Positions 1 through 7,272 of a DNA stretch of 64,000 bases are shown here, one piece after another; position 1 is the stretch's first letter, and every line of letters begins with the position of its first letter. Below the pieces are notes generated by a model. It was not told the DNA's origin. It searched no databases and saw nothing but the letters and a program-made list of their open reading frames with translations. Both the position numbers and the translations under genes were made by a program. The stretch lies in contig CAYQMF010000008.1 in NCBI GenBank assembly GCA_964418595.1, forward strand, positions 1 through 64,000, written 5' to 3'. This DNA comes from CAYQMF01 sp964418595. Its GTDB lineage: Bacteria; Planctomycetota; UBA1135; UBA2386.

Positions 1-468
1 GGCGACGCGCTCGACGCGGAGGCGCGGGCGCTCGGCGCGCGCCGCGTCGCCGCCGACCAGCACGCGACCGACCTCGATCGCCTCGTGCGCCGCTTCCGCG
101 AGGCGAACTTCGACGCCGACCGCTCGCGCATCGAAGGCCTCGACCTCGACGGCGAGGTGGTGCGCATGCAGGCCGGCTCCGGGTCGCTCGACGACGTCTG
201 GGAGAAGCTGCGCGCACGGCAGCGCTTCGCGCCGGTGGCGACCACCCAGGTGGACGGTGGCGAGGCGATCGGCTCCACCGGCCGCGTGCTGCTCGAGGTC
301 ATGGGCCATGTGGTCGGCGCGGCGTTGCGTTCGTCCGCGACGCGCAGCGTGTTCCGCGGCGGCGGCGGCGGCGGGTTCGGCGGCGGCGGTGGTGGCGGAG
401 GCGGGTTCCGCATCGGAGGCGGTGGCGGCGGCGGTGGCGGCGGCTTCACGCGAGGTTCGGGCTTCTGA
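1..468 (+). CDS. C-terminal part of a protein with a glycine-rich tail (5' end outside window)
   Basis: The frame is open from the first base, so the start lies upstream of the window. The 155 visible residues begin with a charged, probably helical stretch (about residues 1-75), then a short mixed segment, then a tail of about 40 residues that is almost entirely glycine with scattered Phe and Arg and ends in GSGF. Gly-rich tails of this sort close many unrelated bacterial proteins, and I recognise no domain in what remains. The next gene starts 18 bases downstream on the same strand. Another open frame across the GGC-rich tail (257-538) is a low-complexity shadow. Function unknown. Confidence 0.6.
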   Translation, partial: GDALDAEARALGARRVAADQHATDLDRLVRRFREANFDADRSRIEGLDLDGEVVRMQAGSGSLDDVWEKLRARQRFAPVATTQVDGGEAIGSTGRVLLEVMGHVVGAALRSSATRSVFRGGGGGGFGGGGGGGGGFRIGGGGGGGGGGFTRGSGF

Positions 469-486
469 CCGTGCGGAGCACGCACC

Positions 487-792
487 ATGGGCTGGGCTGA
501 TCGCGCCAAGGAGGCGCTGCGGCGCGGCGAGACCGTGACCGTCCGCCCGCGCGGGCATTCGATGCGTCCGAAGGTCAACGACGGCGACCTCGTGACGCTG
601 GCGCCTTGCGAACCGGACGACCTCAACGTTGGCGCGGTCGTGCTCGTCCGCGTCGGCGGCAACGACTACCTCCACCTCGTGACCGCGATCGACGGCAAGC
701 GCTTCCAGATCGGCAACAACCGCGGCCACACCAACGGCTGGGTCGGGGCCTCGGCGATCTACGGGCGCGCGATCAAGGTCGAGCCCGGGTAG
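487..792 (+). CDS. S24/S26-type peptidase-like small protein, possibly inactive
   Basis: A protein of 101 residues with the fold signature of the LexA/signal-peptidase (S24/S26) beta domain: GHSMRP at residues 23-28 gives the Ser-Met pair (Ser25), followed by the DGDLV strand at 32-36 and a conserved-looking FQIGNNRG turn near 70-80. In related stand-alone S24 proteins, as I recall them, the strand YLHLVK supplies the catalytic lysine. Here the corresponding stretch reads YLHLVT, so Thr66 sits where lysine would be expected. There is no N-terminal DNA-binding domain and no membrane segment. It may be a non-catalytic relative. It follows the Gly-rich gene by 18 bases and is probably co-transcribed with it. 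Confidence 0.75.
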   Translation: MGWADRAKEALRRGETVTVRPRGHSMRPKVNDGDLVTLAPCEPDDLNVGAVVLVRVGGNDYLHLVTAIDGKRFQIGNNRGHTNGWVGASAIYGRAIKVEPG

Positions 793-836
793 GGCAGCGG
801 GGCGGTCGGCGCGACGCGTGTGGTGGCATCGAGTGC

Positions 837-1061
837 ATGCCGTCCAGAGGCGCGATCGAGCGGTCACCCGAGATCCTCGGAGGAACCCCCGTCTTCCGCG
901 GCACCCGCGTGCTGATCCAGACCCTCCTGGACTACCTCGAGGCGGGACAGCGCCTCGACGATTTCCTCGCGGACTTCCCAACCGTATCGCGAGAGCACGC
1001 GATCGCAGTGCTCGGTCTCGCGCGCGAGGCCCTGACCGGTGATGCGCGTTCTGATCGATGA
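837..1061 (+). CDS. DUF433 family protein (antitoxin-like)
   Basis: A 74-residue protein with the DUF433 pattern: I-x-RSPEILGGTPVFRGTRV near the N terminus, then a helical stretch with LLDYLEAGQ, LDDFLADFP and a final helix holding REHAIAVLG. DUF433 proteins are usually the first gene of a two-gene pair in which the second encodes a PIN-like DUF5615 protein, and they are regarded as antitoxin-like DNA-binding proteins. ATG at 837 was chosen because the conserved region begins nine residues later; an upstream extension of the same frame has no family resemblance. The expected partner gene starts at 1042, inside this gene's 3' end, but stops at once (next entry). Confidence 0.85.
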   Translation: MPSRGAIERSPEILGGTPVFRGTRVLIQTLLDYLEAGQRLDDFLADFPTVSREHAIAVLGLAREALTGDARSDR

Positions 1062-1065
1062 ATGA
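1042..1065 (+). pseudogene. Remnant start of a DUF5615 PIN-like toxin gene
   Basis: An ATG at 1042, overlapping the 3' end of the DUF433 gene by 20 bases in another frame, reads MRVLIDE and then TGA. MRVLIDE is the usual opening of DUF5615 PIN-like proteins, the normal partner of DUF433, and the overlap is the usual arrangement of the pair. Nothing resembling the rest of the toxin follows; the next 20 bases lead into the 3' end of an oppositely oriented gene. I read this as a toxin gene lost by deletion, leaving only its first seven codons. Confidence 0.6.
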
Positions 1066-1083
1066 CCGCCTGACCGATCCGCT

Positions 1084-1608
1084 TCACCCGCCGCACGCAT
1101 CCGCCAACGCCGCGCGCTCCCCGTCGTCGAGCGTCGGGCTGAAGCGCAACAGCGCCGCCAGCACGTCGCTGGTCTCGAAGTACTCCGCGCGACACGCGAG
1201 GTGCACGAACCCGCCGGGCGAGAACCTGCCGTCCTCGAAGTACGCCAGCCTGACGCGCCACGTGCCGCGCTCGATGCCGGCGCGACAGTGTCGACACTTC
1301 GCCTGGCTGCCCGGCGCGCGTTCCGCGCCGTCGAGGCGCGCGAAGCGGCGATGCGCGACGCTCAACGCCGCGGCCGAGGCCAACTCGTCGCGCCCCGACA
1401 GGTCGGCGGGCGCCGCGGCGAGCGCTTCGCGCACCGCCTCGGGGCGCTTGTAGGCCGCGCACAGCGGGTGGAACCACAGTTTCGTCTCACCGTCGGCGAA
1501 CGGGTTCGGGATGCACTCGCCGAAGCGCAGGTCGCCCTTGGCGATGGGCTGCGCGCAGCCGCGGCAGCGGGCGCGACCGGTGGGCGCGGGCTCGAAGACG
1601 TGCGGCAC
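1084..1608 (-). CDS. Protein with two tandem PARP-type zinc fingers
   Basis: A 174-residue protein that consists almost only of two PARP-like zinc fingers. Finger 1 has Cys15, Cys18, His47 and Cys50, with the typical text RARCRGC, I-x-KGDLRFG and LWFHPLC. Finger 2 has Cys105, Cys108, His136 and Cys139, with AKCRHC, IERGTWRV and GGFVHLAC. In eukaryotes this CCHC finger recognises DNA ends and nicks in PARP-1 and DNA ligase III. No ADP-ribosyltransferase, ligase or other catalytic domain is present here. It is last in a minus-strand group of three closely spaced genes (23 bases after the B3/B4 gene). A role in sensing DNA breaks is inference. Confidence 0.85.
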   Translation of the reverse strand: MPHVFEPAPTGRARCRGCAQPIAKGDLRFGECIPNPFADGETKLWFHPLCAAYKRPEAVREALAAAPADLSGRDELASAAALSVAHRRFARLDGAERAPGSQAKCRHCRAGIERGTWRVRLAYFEDGRFSPGGFVHLACRAEYFETSDVLAALLRFSPTLDDGERAALADACGG

Positions 1609-1631
1609 GCGCGAAGGTTACTCCGCCGCGA

Positions 1632-2276
1632 TCAGGCGTCGTCCGCGGATCCGATCCCCGCGGCACCGGCGGCGCGCGCCAGCTCGCGACACCACGCCAC
1701 GGCGGCATCGACGCGCGCCGCGACCGCGCGGTGCCCCCACAGCAGGAAGAGCGCGCGCGTCGTGCTCGCGTCGGTCTTGGTTCGCTGGGCGTCCTTCACG
1801 GCGTTCGCGCAGGGGCCGTCGGCGTCGGCGAGGCCCAGCAGCCCGCCGACGTCGATCGTCTGCCCCGACGCGTTGAACACGAAGCTCGCCCCCGCCGGCG
1901 CGACGTCGACCACCAGCGGCGCCTTCGCGCGGGCGACATCGACGACGCTGATCGGAATCCCGGAGTGCAGCGACACGGCGTTGCCGATGTCGACCAGCAG
2001 GTTGATCGACGGCAGCCCGGCCTCGGCAGCGGCGCGCGCCAGATACTCCGACGACGGCTTGCTCCGACCGGTGGGCTTGAAACCGCCGTGGCGCAGCAGG
2101 TCGCGGATGTGGCCGCGCACCGCGTCGTCGATGGGCGGCATCGGCGTCGACACACCGCTGCGCAGCAGCGCCGCGAGGCCCGGCGGGGCAGTGAGTTCGC
2201 CGACGGGGCGCGGCAACGTCACCGACACGCGGCCGAGATGCAGATGCGGGTGCGGGGCGACGGTGAGCGCAGGCAT
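1632..2276 (-). CDS. B3/B4 (PheT-like tRNA-binding) domain protein
   Basis: A 214-residue protein. Its central part, with NLLVDIGNAVSL followed by VVDVAPAGASFVFN and TRALFLLWG, matches the B3/B4 domain of the phenylalanyl-tRNA synthetase beta chain, which also occurs alone in small bacterial proteins that may bind or edit tRNA or related compounds. The stand-alone family usually has about 210-230 residues, which fits. ATG at 2276 was chosen because the frame upstream of it is low-complexity Arg-rich sequence. It lies 31 bases after the DUF1579 gene and 23 before the zinc-finger gene, so one transcript is likely. Confidence 0.75.
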   Translation of the reverse strand: MPALTVAPHPHLHLGRVSVTLPRPVGELTAPPGLAALLRSGVSTPMPPIDDAVRGHIRDLLRHGGFKPTGRSKPSSEYLARAAAEAGLPSINLLVDIGNAVSLHSGIPISVVDVARAKAPLVVDVAPAGASFVFNASGQTIDVGGLLGLADADGPCANAVKDAQRTKTDASTTRALFLLWGHRAVAARVDAAVAWCRELARAAGAAGIGSADDA

Positions 2277-2307
2277 GGCAGCCGCGCAGCCTACCCCGAC
2301 CGCCGCG

Positions 2308-3354
2308 TCACTTCTTGCGCGTGTAGGTCGCCGAGAAGTCGCGCACCGCCGGCGCCGCACCGACGAGGCGATCCGACGCCCAGGTCAGCCCGTCGCCGGT
2401 GAAGGTCAAGGTCGCGCGCGCCGCCGCAGGCTGGCCCATGTGCGGAACGCCACTCGTGAACACGACCTGGTCGGCGCCGATCGCGACGCCCTGCACCCAG
2501 CCGATCTCCCCCATGTTGTCCACCACGCCGTACGCGTAGCGCTTCGTGCTCGGGTCCCAGGTGGTGAAGCCCCACGCCTCGTACGCCGGTCCCATGCCGG
2601 GGATCGGATCGCCGATGACGTGCCCGACGATCACGTTGCCACCGAAACCGAGCTTCTGGGTCTCGACACCGCTGATGTTCATCGCCGGCGTGCCCGGCTC
2701 CATCACCATCGAGCCCTTCACGTTCCACGTACCGAGCAAGCGACTCAGCTTGCCGAGCTCCCCCGCAGCTTCGCCGGTGAACGCGCCGTCCGTCGTCGCC
2801 GACGCCGCCGCCGTCTTGCTGCGCTTGAAGGTCCCGCGCACGTGCTCGAACGAGCGCCCGCGCGCGTCGACGCGCTGCATCGAGAACTCGTAGCCGTCCT
2901 TGCCGAACTTGTAGACCCCGGTATCCGCCACCGGCACGCCCTCCTCGCTGCGCACCGCCGTGATCGAGAACTCGTGGTCGCCGAGGAAGTGGACCGGCGT
3001 CAGTTCGACCGGGCCGAGGTTGCTCACGCCCAGCGTCACGTAGCGGCCGTTCTCCCGGTCCCAGCCGAAGAACGACTGGAACTGGATCACCATCGCGCCG
3101 CCGCCGACGACGACCTGCATCTTCTCTTCGAGCGCATGCCCGCCCAGGATCCACTGGCCGGTCGACGTCGAGGTCCAGGGCATCGCCTCGCCGCCGGCTT
3201 CGTGGCGTACGGTGCCTTCGCCGGTGAACGCCCCGGCGAGCACGTCGAGCTTCTTCAGCTCCGGTGCCGGCGGCGGCGGGCCCTGCGCGGCGAGGGTCGC
3301 GGCCGCGGCGAACGAGGTGGAGAGAGAGAGGAGGAGAGCGAAGGACTTGCGCAT
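2308..3354 (-). CDS. Secreted DUF1579 family protein
   Basis: A 348-residue protein with a signal peptide (MRKSFALLLSLSTSF, hydrophobic to about residue 22, cleaved near LAAQG). The mature part has two related halves in the DUF1579 style: L-x-x-LAGAFTGEGT near residue 40 and L-x-x-LLGTWNVKGS near residue 190, each followed by alternating strands with GGHALEEKM or GGNVIVGHV and a W-x-(R/P)-x-x-x-RY segment. DUF1579 proteins are common in planctomycetes and have no established function. ATG 3354 is preceded by CTCCG and not by a Shine-Dalgarno site. A GC-rich hairpin lies in the leader (3371-3389). Confidence 0.85.
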   Translation of the reverse strand: MRKSFALLLSLSTSFAAAATLAAQGPPPPAPELKKLDVLAGAFTGEGTVRHEAGGEAMPWTSTSTGQWILGGHALEEKMQVVVGGGAMVIQFQSFFGWDRENGRYVTLGVSNLGPVELTPVHFLGDHEFSITAVRSEEGVPVADTGVYKFGKDGYEFSMQRVDARGRSFEHVRGTFKRSKTAAASATTDGAFTGEAAGELGKLSRLLGTWNVKGSMVMEPGTPAMNISGVETQKLGFGGNVIVGHVIGDPIPGMGPAYEAWGFTTWDPSTKRYAYGVVDNMGEIGWVQGVAIGADQVVFTSGVPHMGQPAAARATLTFTGDGLTWASDRLVGAAPAVRDFSATYTRKK

Positions 3355-3370
3355 CGGAGGGCTCCTGTGC

Positions 3371-3389
3371 GCGGCGCGAGGCGCGCCGC
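3371..3389 (-). promoter_or_regulatory. GC-rich hairpin in the leader of the DUF1579 gene
   Basis: Perfect 8-base arms GCGGCGCG (3371-3378) and CGCGCCGC (3382-3389) enclose a 3-base loop, 17 bases upstream of the DUF1579 start codon. In very GC-rich DNA such short hairpins arise easily, so a function is uncertain. Confidence 0.3.
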
Positions 3390-3487
3390 TGGGGGTTGCG
3401 ATCAGGGGTTCGAGACTACGCACCGTGGACGAACGGCCGGCCGACCTTTCGACAGCGCCCTCGAAAACCGGGCTGATCGCCAGACCG

Positions 3488-6400
3488 TCATCCCTCCCCC
3501 AGCGCAAGGAACCCGTCGCCGTCGACCCGCCCGCGCAGGTCGGTCACCTGCCAATCGCCCTCCGCATGCCCGCCGCGCAGGGCGATCGCCCCCTCCGTGT
3601 CCGGCGCGACCTCCGCGCCGCTGCCCGGGTCGACGATCTTCACCCCCACCCCCGGGAGTGGATGACCGACGTAATCGCGGCGACTGCCCGCCTGCCGGAA
3701 GCCCGCCGCCCGGAACCCCGGAGCGCTCACCGTCACGATCGGGCCGAGGTCGGCGCGCGCCAGCCCGGCGAGCGGACGCACACCGAAGCGCGCCTCGAAC
3801 GCGTCGAGCACCGCCGGGTCGTGCCCCACGCCGAGGCTGAGCACGACCTGCAGCGAGCCGAGCTGGCCCGGACGACAGCCGTCGACCAGCGCGCGGAGGC
3901 GCCCAGGCTCCGTCACCAGCACGTCGGCCGCGTAGCGCGTGACCGCGCGCGCGAGCGACGGCGCGTCGTCGCTGTCCTGCTGCACGAGTTCGAGCGCGCG
4001 CGCCGCGGCGAGCCAGAGCACCACCTGCCCGAGCGCGGTGTGCAGCCCGCAGGTCGTCGCGATCCGGTCGCCCACGCCGATCGGCAGCACCTGCCCGAGG
4101 CCTGCGATCTGCGAGCCGAGCGCGCCCCAGCTCAGGGCGACAGGGGCCGTGCCTGCGAACACGACCGCCGCCGCGTCCTGCGGGCCCGGGCGCTTGCGCG
4201 CCCCACACAGCCGCAGGGCCAGCCGCCCGAACGCGAACATCGCGCCGAAGCGCGCCGCGAGGCGCGCGCCGCCGGTGATGCGGGCGCGCGCAGCCTCGAT
4301 GGTGACCGACGCCACGCCCGCGGGCGCCGCCTGCTTGCGCGCCGTCAACCACGCCTCGCTCACGAGCAGCGCCCCCGCCCCGGCGGCGGCGAGCTGCGCG
4401 TCCTGCGTCGCCGCGTCGGCGTGCGGGTCGAGCCACACCGCGGTCCGCCCCGCCATCGCCACCGCGAGTGCCGCGATCACACTCGCCGAACTCGGCGGGA
4501 AGAGCAGCGCCACGCGCTCCGTCGCGCTCCACTCCGCGCGCAGCGCGCGCGCCAGCGCCATCGCCTCGAGCAGCGCGCGGCCGCGCCCGACCTTGCGCCG
4601 CCGCCGCCCGAGCAGCAGCGGCATGAACGGCCAGCGCCGCGTGCGCCCCGCGAACGACAACGCCAGCGTCCGGCTCGATTCGCGCCGCGCCGCCCAGGCC
4701 TGCGCGCCGAGATCCTGCACCGCTGTGCGCAGCGCGTGCAGCGGCGTGGTCGCCGGCAGCGGCGCGCCGAAGGTGAGCGTCACCGGGTACGGGGCGCGCT
4801 TGGGCCACTTCAGCACGAAGCGGCCGCCGGAGAAGCTGAACACGCTCCCCCACACGCGGTCGAGGTGCACGGGCACGATCGGCGCGTCGCGACCTTCGGC
4901 GATGCGCGTGATGCCGCGGCGGAAGGGCAACATCGCGCCGGTGCGGCTGATCTCGCCCTCCGGGAAGATGCCGACCAGATCGCCGCGCCCGAGCGCGTCG
5001 CCGGCCGCGGTGAGCGATCGGTGCACGGAGCCCGCGCCGCTCCCCGCCTGCACGGGGATGAAGCCGAGCGCGCGCATGAACGGCCGCAGCAGCCAGTGCT
5101 CGTAGTAGGCGCTGTCGACGAGGAAGCGCACCGGCCGATCGACGCTCGCCATGAGGAACAGGCCGTCCATGAGCGACACGTGGTTCGGGGCGAGCAGCGC
5201 CGCGCCGCGCTCCGGCACGTGCTCGCGCCCGACGACGTCGAGGCGGTACAGCGTGTGCGTGAGCAGGAACACGACGAGGCGCAGGAACGCATCCGGCAGC
5301 AGCCACAGCGCCCACAGCGTGCCGAGCACCGCGAGCGCGCCGCCGCCCAGGAGGATGCCGCGGCTGTCGAGTCCCGCCTGCGCCATCGCCTGCGCCCCGA
5401 GCGACCCGCCGAGGATCGCCGCGAACGACACCACGTTGGCGAGCGCGATCACCGCGCCGCGCCGGCTCGCCGGCGAGCGCCACTGCAGGAGCGCATTCAG
5501 CGGCACGAGCATGAACCCGCTGGCGACGCCCATCAGCGCCATCGCCGTCGCGGTCCAGAAGAACGCCGGCACGAAAGCTCCGACCGCGAGCGTCACCGCG
5601 GCGATGCCGAGCGACCCCAGCGGGATCAACCCGACCTCGACCTTGCCGGCGGACAATCGTCCGGCGAGGAGCGAGCCGCAGGCGACCCCGACGGCGAAGA
5701 GCCCGAGCGGCAGCGCCGCCGTCTCGTCGTCGAGGCCGAGCACGGACTTGCCGTACACCAGCATGTCCTGGCCGAGCAGACTCGCCGCGCCCCAGAAGAA
5801 CGCGAGCCCGATCACCGCGAGCCGCAGCGGCCGGTCGCGCCACATCACGCGCTGCGCGCCGCGCAGGGTCTCGAACGCCGAGCGCGGCGCCGCCGCCGCC
5901 GCGGCCGGAGGGACGCGCGGCACCCAGAGCGACGCGACGAATCCGACGACCGCGAGCACCGCGAGCCCCGCCACCGCGACCCACGTGCCGCCCCAGCGAT
6001 CGCCCAGCGACAGCAGGAGCCCGCCGGCGACCGTGCCGAGCACGATGCCCACGAAGCTCCACAGCTCGAGCAGACCGTTCGCCGCCGACAGCTTCTCGTG
6101 CGGGATCAGCTCCGGCAGGATGCCGTACTTGCCGGGGCTGAACAGCGCCGACTGCAGCCCCATCAGGACGAGGATCGCGATCACCGTCCAGTGCGCGCCG
6201 GGCGCGATCAGGAGTGCGACCGTGGCGGCCGCCATGAGCACGACCTCCAGCGCCTTCATCGCCACGATCAACGAGCGCTTGCTCACCCGATCGGCGAGCA
6301 CGCCCGCCGGCAGCGAGAACACCGCCAACGGCAGCGTCAGCGCCACGAACGCCAGCGTCGTCTGCGTCTGCGCCGCGAACTCGTACTCCGCGCTCCCCGG

Positions 6401-6526
6401 CGCGATCGCCGCCGTCGCTGCTCGGATCCCCAGCAGGGTCGCGATCAGCTTGAAGGCGTTGTCGTTGAACGCGCCGAGGAACTGCGCGACCAGCAAGCCG
6501 AGGAGGGGGCGACGCGGGGTCGACAT
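3488..6526 (-). CDS. MFS transporter - PlsC acyltransferase - degenerate AMP-binding fusion
   Basis: A 1012-residue protein with the order of the LplT-Aas fusions used for lysophospholipid uptake and re-acylation. Residues about 1-400 form an MFS transporter (FLGAFNDNAFK near the start, many hydrophobic segments). Residues about 430-600 form a PlsC domain with NHVSLMD (the H-x4-D motif) and FPEGEISRTG. The rest aligns in layout with an acyl-CoA/ACP synthetase domain, but the ATP-binding loop reads VVFAGTAPVALSW and lacks the usual TSG-x-TG-x-PKG text. The protein also ends at GDGFLALGEG, before the C-terminal lysine subdomain. The transporter and acyltransferase look functional; the adenylating activity is probably lost. 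The start at 6526 follows CTACCG. Confidence 0.85.
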   Translation of the reverse strand: MSTPRRPLLGLLVAQFLGAFNDNAFKLIATLLGIRAATAAIAPGSAEYEFAAQTQTTLAFVALTLPLAVFSLPAGVLADRVSKRSLIVAMKALEVVLMAAATVALLIAPGAHWTVIAILVLMGLQSALFSPGKYGILPELIPHEKLSAANGLLELWSFVGIVLGTVAGGLLLSLGDRWGGTWVAVAGLAVLAVVGFVASLWVPRVPPAAAAAAPRSAFETLRGAQRVMWRDRPLRLAVIGLAFFWGAASLLGQDMLVYGKSVLGLDDETAALPLGLFAVGVACGSLLAGRLSAGKVEVGLIPLGSLGIAAVTLAVGAFVPAFFWTATAMALMGVASGFMLVPLNALLQWRSPASRRGAVIALANVVSFAAILGGSLGAQAMAQAGLDSRGILLGGGALAVLGTLWALWLLPDAFLRLVVFLLTHTLYRLDVVGREHVPERGAALLAPNHVSLMDGLFLMASVDRPVRFLVDSAYYEHWLLRPFMRALGFIPVQAGSGAGSVHRSLTAAGDALGRGDLVGIFPEGEISRTGAMLPFRRGITRIAEGRDAPIVPVHLDRVWGSVFSFSGGRFVLKWPKRAPYPVTLTFGAPLPATTPLHALRTAVQDLGAQAWAARRESSRTLALSFAGRTRRWPFMPLLLGRRRRKVGRGRALLEAMALARALRAEWSATERVALLFPPSSASVIAALAVAMAGRTAVWLDPHADAATQDAQLAAAGAGALLVSEAWLTARKQAAPAGVASVTIEAARARITGGARLAARFGAMFAFGRLALRLCGARKRPGPQDAAAVVFAGTAPVALSWGALGSQIAGLGQVLPIGVGDRIATTCGLHTALGQVVLWLAAARALELVQQDSDDAPSLARAVTRYAADVLVTEPGRLRALVDGCRPGQLGSLQVVLSLGVGHDPAVLDAFEARFGVRPLAGLARADLGPIVTVSAPGFRAAGFRQAGSRRDYVGHPLPGVGVKIVDPGSGAEVAPDTEGAIALRGGHAEGDWQVTDLRGRVDGDGFLALGEG

Positions 6527-6636
6527 CGGTAGGCGCGAGATGATGCGGTGGCCCCGAAACGGAAGCCACCGCGGCATCCCAAGACCCCGACCCTCGACGC
6601 CGGCGGTGCTTGGCGTTCCTCGAACCAGCCCGACCG

Positions 6637-7272
6637 CTATCGGACCGCGAGGCGGAGGCCACGCGTCGCCAGCAGGCCGGTGCCCGCCGCCGCGTGCACC
6701 CCCTGCGCAGTGAGCACGACGCCGTGCAGCGCAGGATCGCCGGGGATCGGCAAGGGGAGCACCACGGAGCGGCCGGGCGGCACCATCACGAGCACGGCCG
6801 TGCCGAGATCGACGAGGATCTCGATGCCCGAGAACGCCACCGAACCCTGGCCGGCGGAGAGGATCAGCGCAGACGCCGCCGGCGCATTCGGCGCCACGCG
6901 CAGGGTCAGTGAGAAGCCCGCGCTCCCGACCATCGGCTGACCACCGGGATTGGGAAAGTTCTCGAACCAGGAGTGGTCCAGGTCATCGCTGCGGCGGCCG
7001 TAGCTGGCCAGCGGGTTGTTCACCGCGACGCCGAGCTGGCCGATGATGCCCCAGCCTCCGGCGGGCGGCGTGGCCAGCACGGTGGCGACCCCGGTGCTGC
7101 GCTCGACCACCGACAACGCGTTGAGCTGCGGCCCGACGGGCCACGTCGCATCGGCACCGCCGGCCACGACGAAGCGCCCCGCCGCACGGTCGAGGGCGAT
7201 GCCCGCGGCTGGGAAGGCGAGCGAGCTCTGCGTCGAGGTCACGACGGCGGGATTGCAGCCGTCGGGTCGCAC
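6637..7272 (-). CDS. C-terminal part of a frameshifted secreted protein
   Basis: This frame continues the gene that starts at 8078 after a frameshift near 7240-7280. It carries the C-terminal beta-rich domain shared by many secreted proteins of this window: NFPNPGG at about 6945-6960, then FSLTLRVAP, ASALILSAG, VLPLPIPGDPALHG and a final LRLAVR. The intact paralogue at 25402-26772 has the same order (PNPGG, FSLTLRSN, IPNHPSLRG), which supports reading 6637-8078 as one broken gene. GTG at 7272 is unlikely to be a real start; it is where this frame happens to begin after the shift. Confidence 0.6.
   Translation of the reverse strand: MRPDGCNPAVVTSTQSSLAFPAAGIALDRAAGRFVVAGGADATWPVGPQLNALSVVERSTGVATVLATPPAGGWGIIGQLGVAVNNPLASYGRRSDDLDHSWFENFPNPGGQPMVGSAGFSLTLRVAPNAPAASALILSAGQGSVAFSGIEILVDLGTAVLVMVPPGRSVVLPLPIPGDPALHGVVLTAQGVHAAAGTGLLATRGLRLAVR

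Noticed and set aside
257..538. Second open frame across the Gly-rich tail
   Set aside because: Low-complexity Ala/Arg text produced by GGC repeats read in another frame; it also overlaps the next gene's start.
1058..1453. Open frame that overlaps the DUF433 stop by ATGA
   Set aside because: The overlap looks like an operon junction, but the translation has no family resemblance and lies antisense to the zinc-finger gene, whose motifs are unambiguous.
3212..6532. Long plus-strand open frame antisense to the MFS-acyltransferase gene
   Set aside because: Its translation is Arg/His/Ala-rich without any domain; at this GC content antisense frames of a real gene are often open for a thousand codons. 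The minus-strand protein has clear MFS and PlsC motifs.
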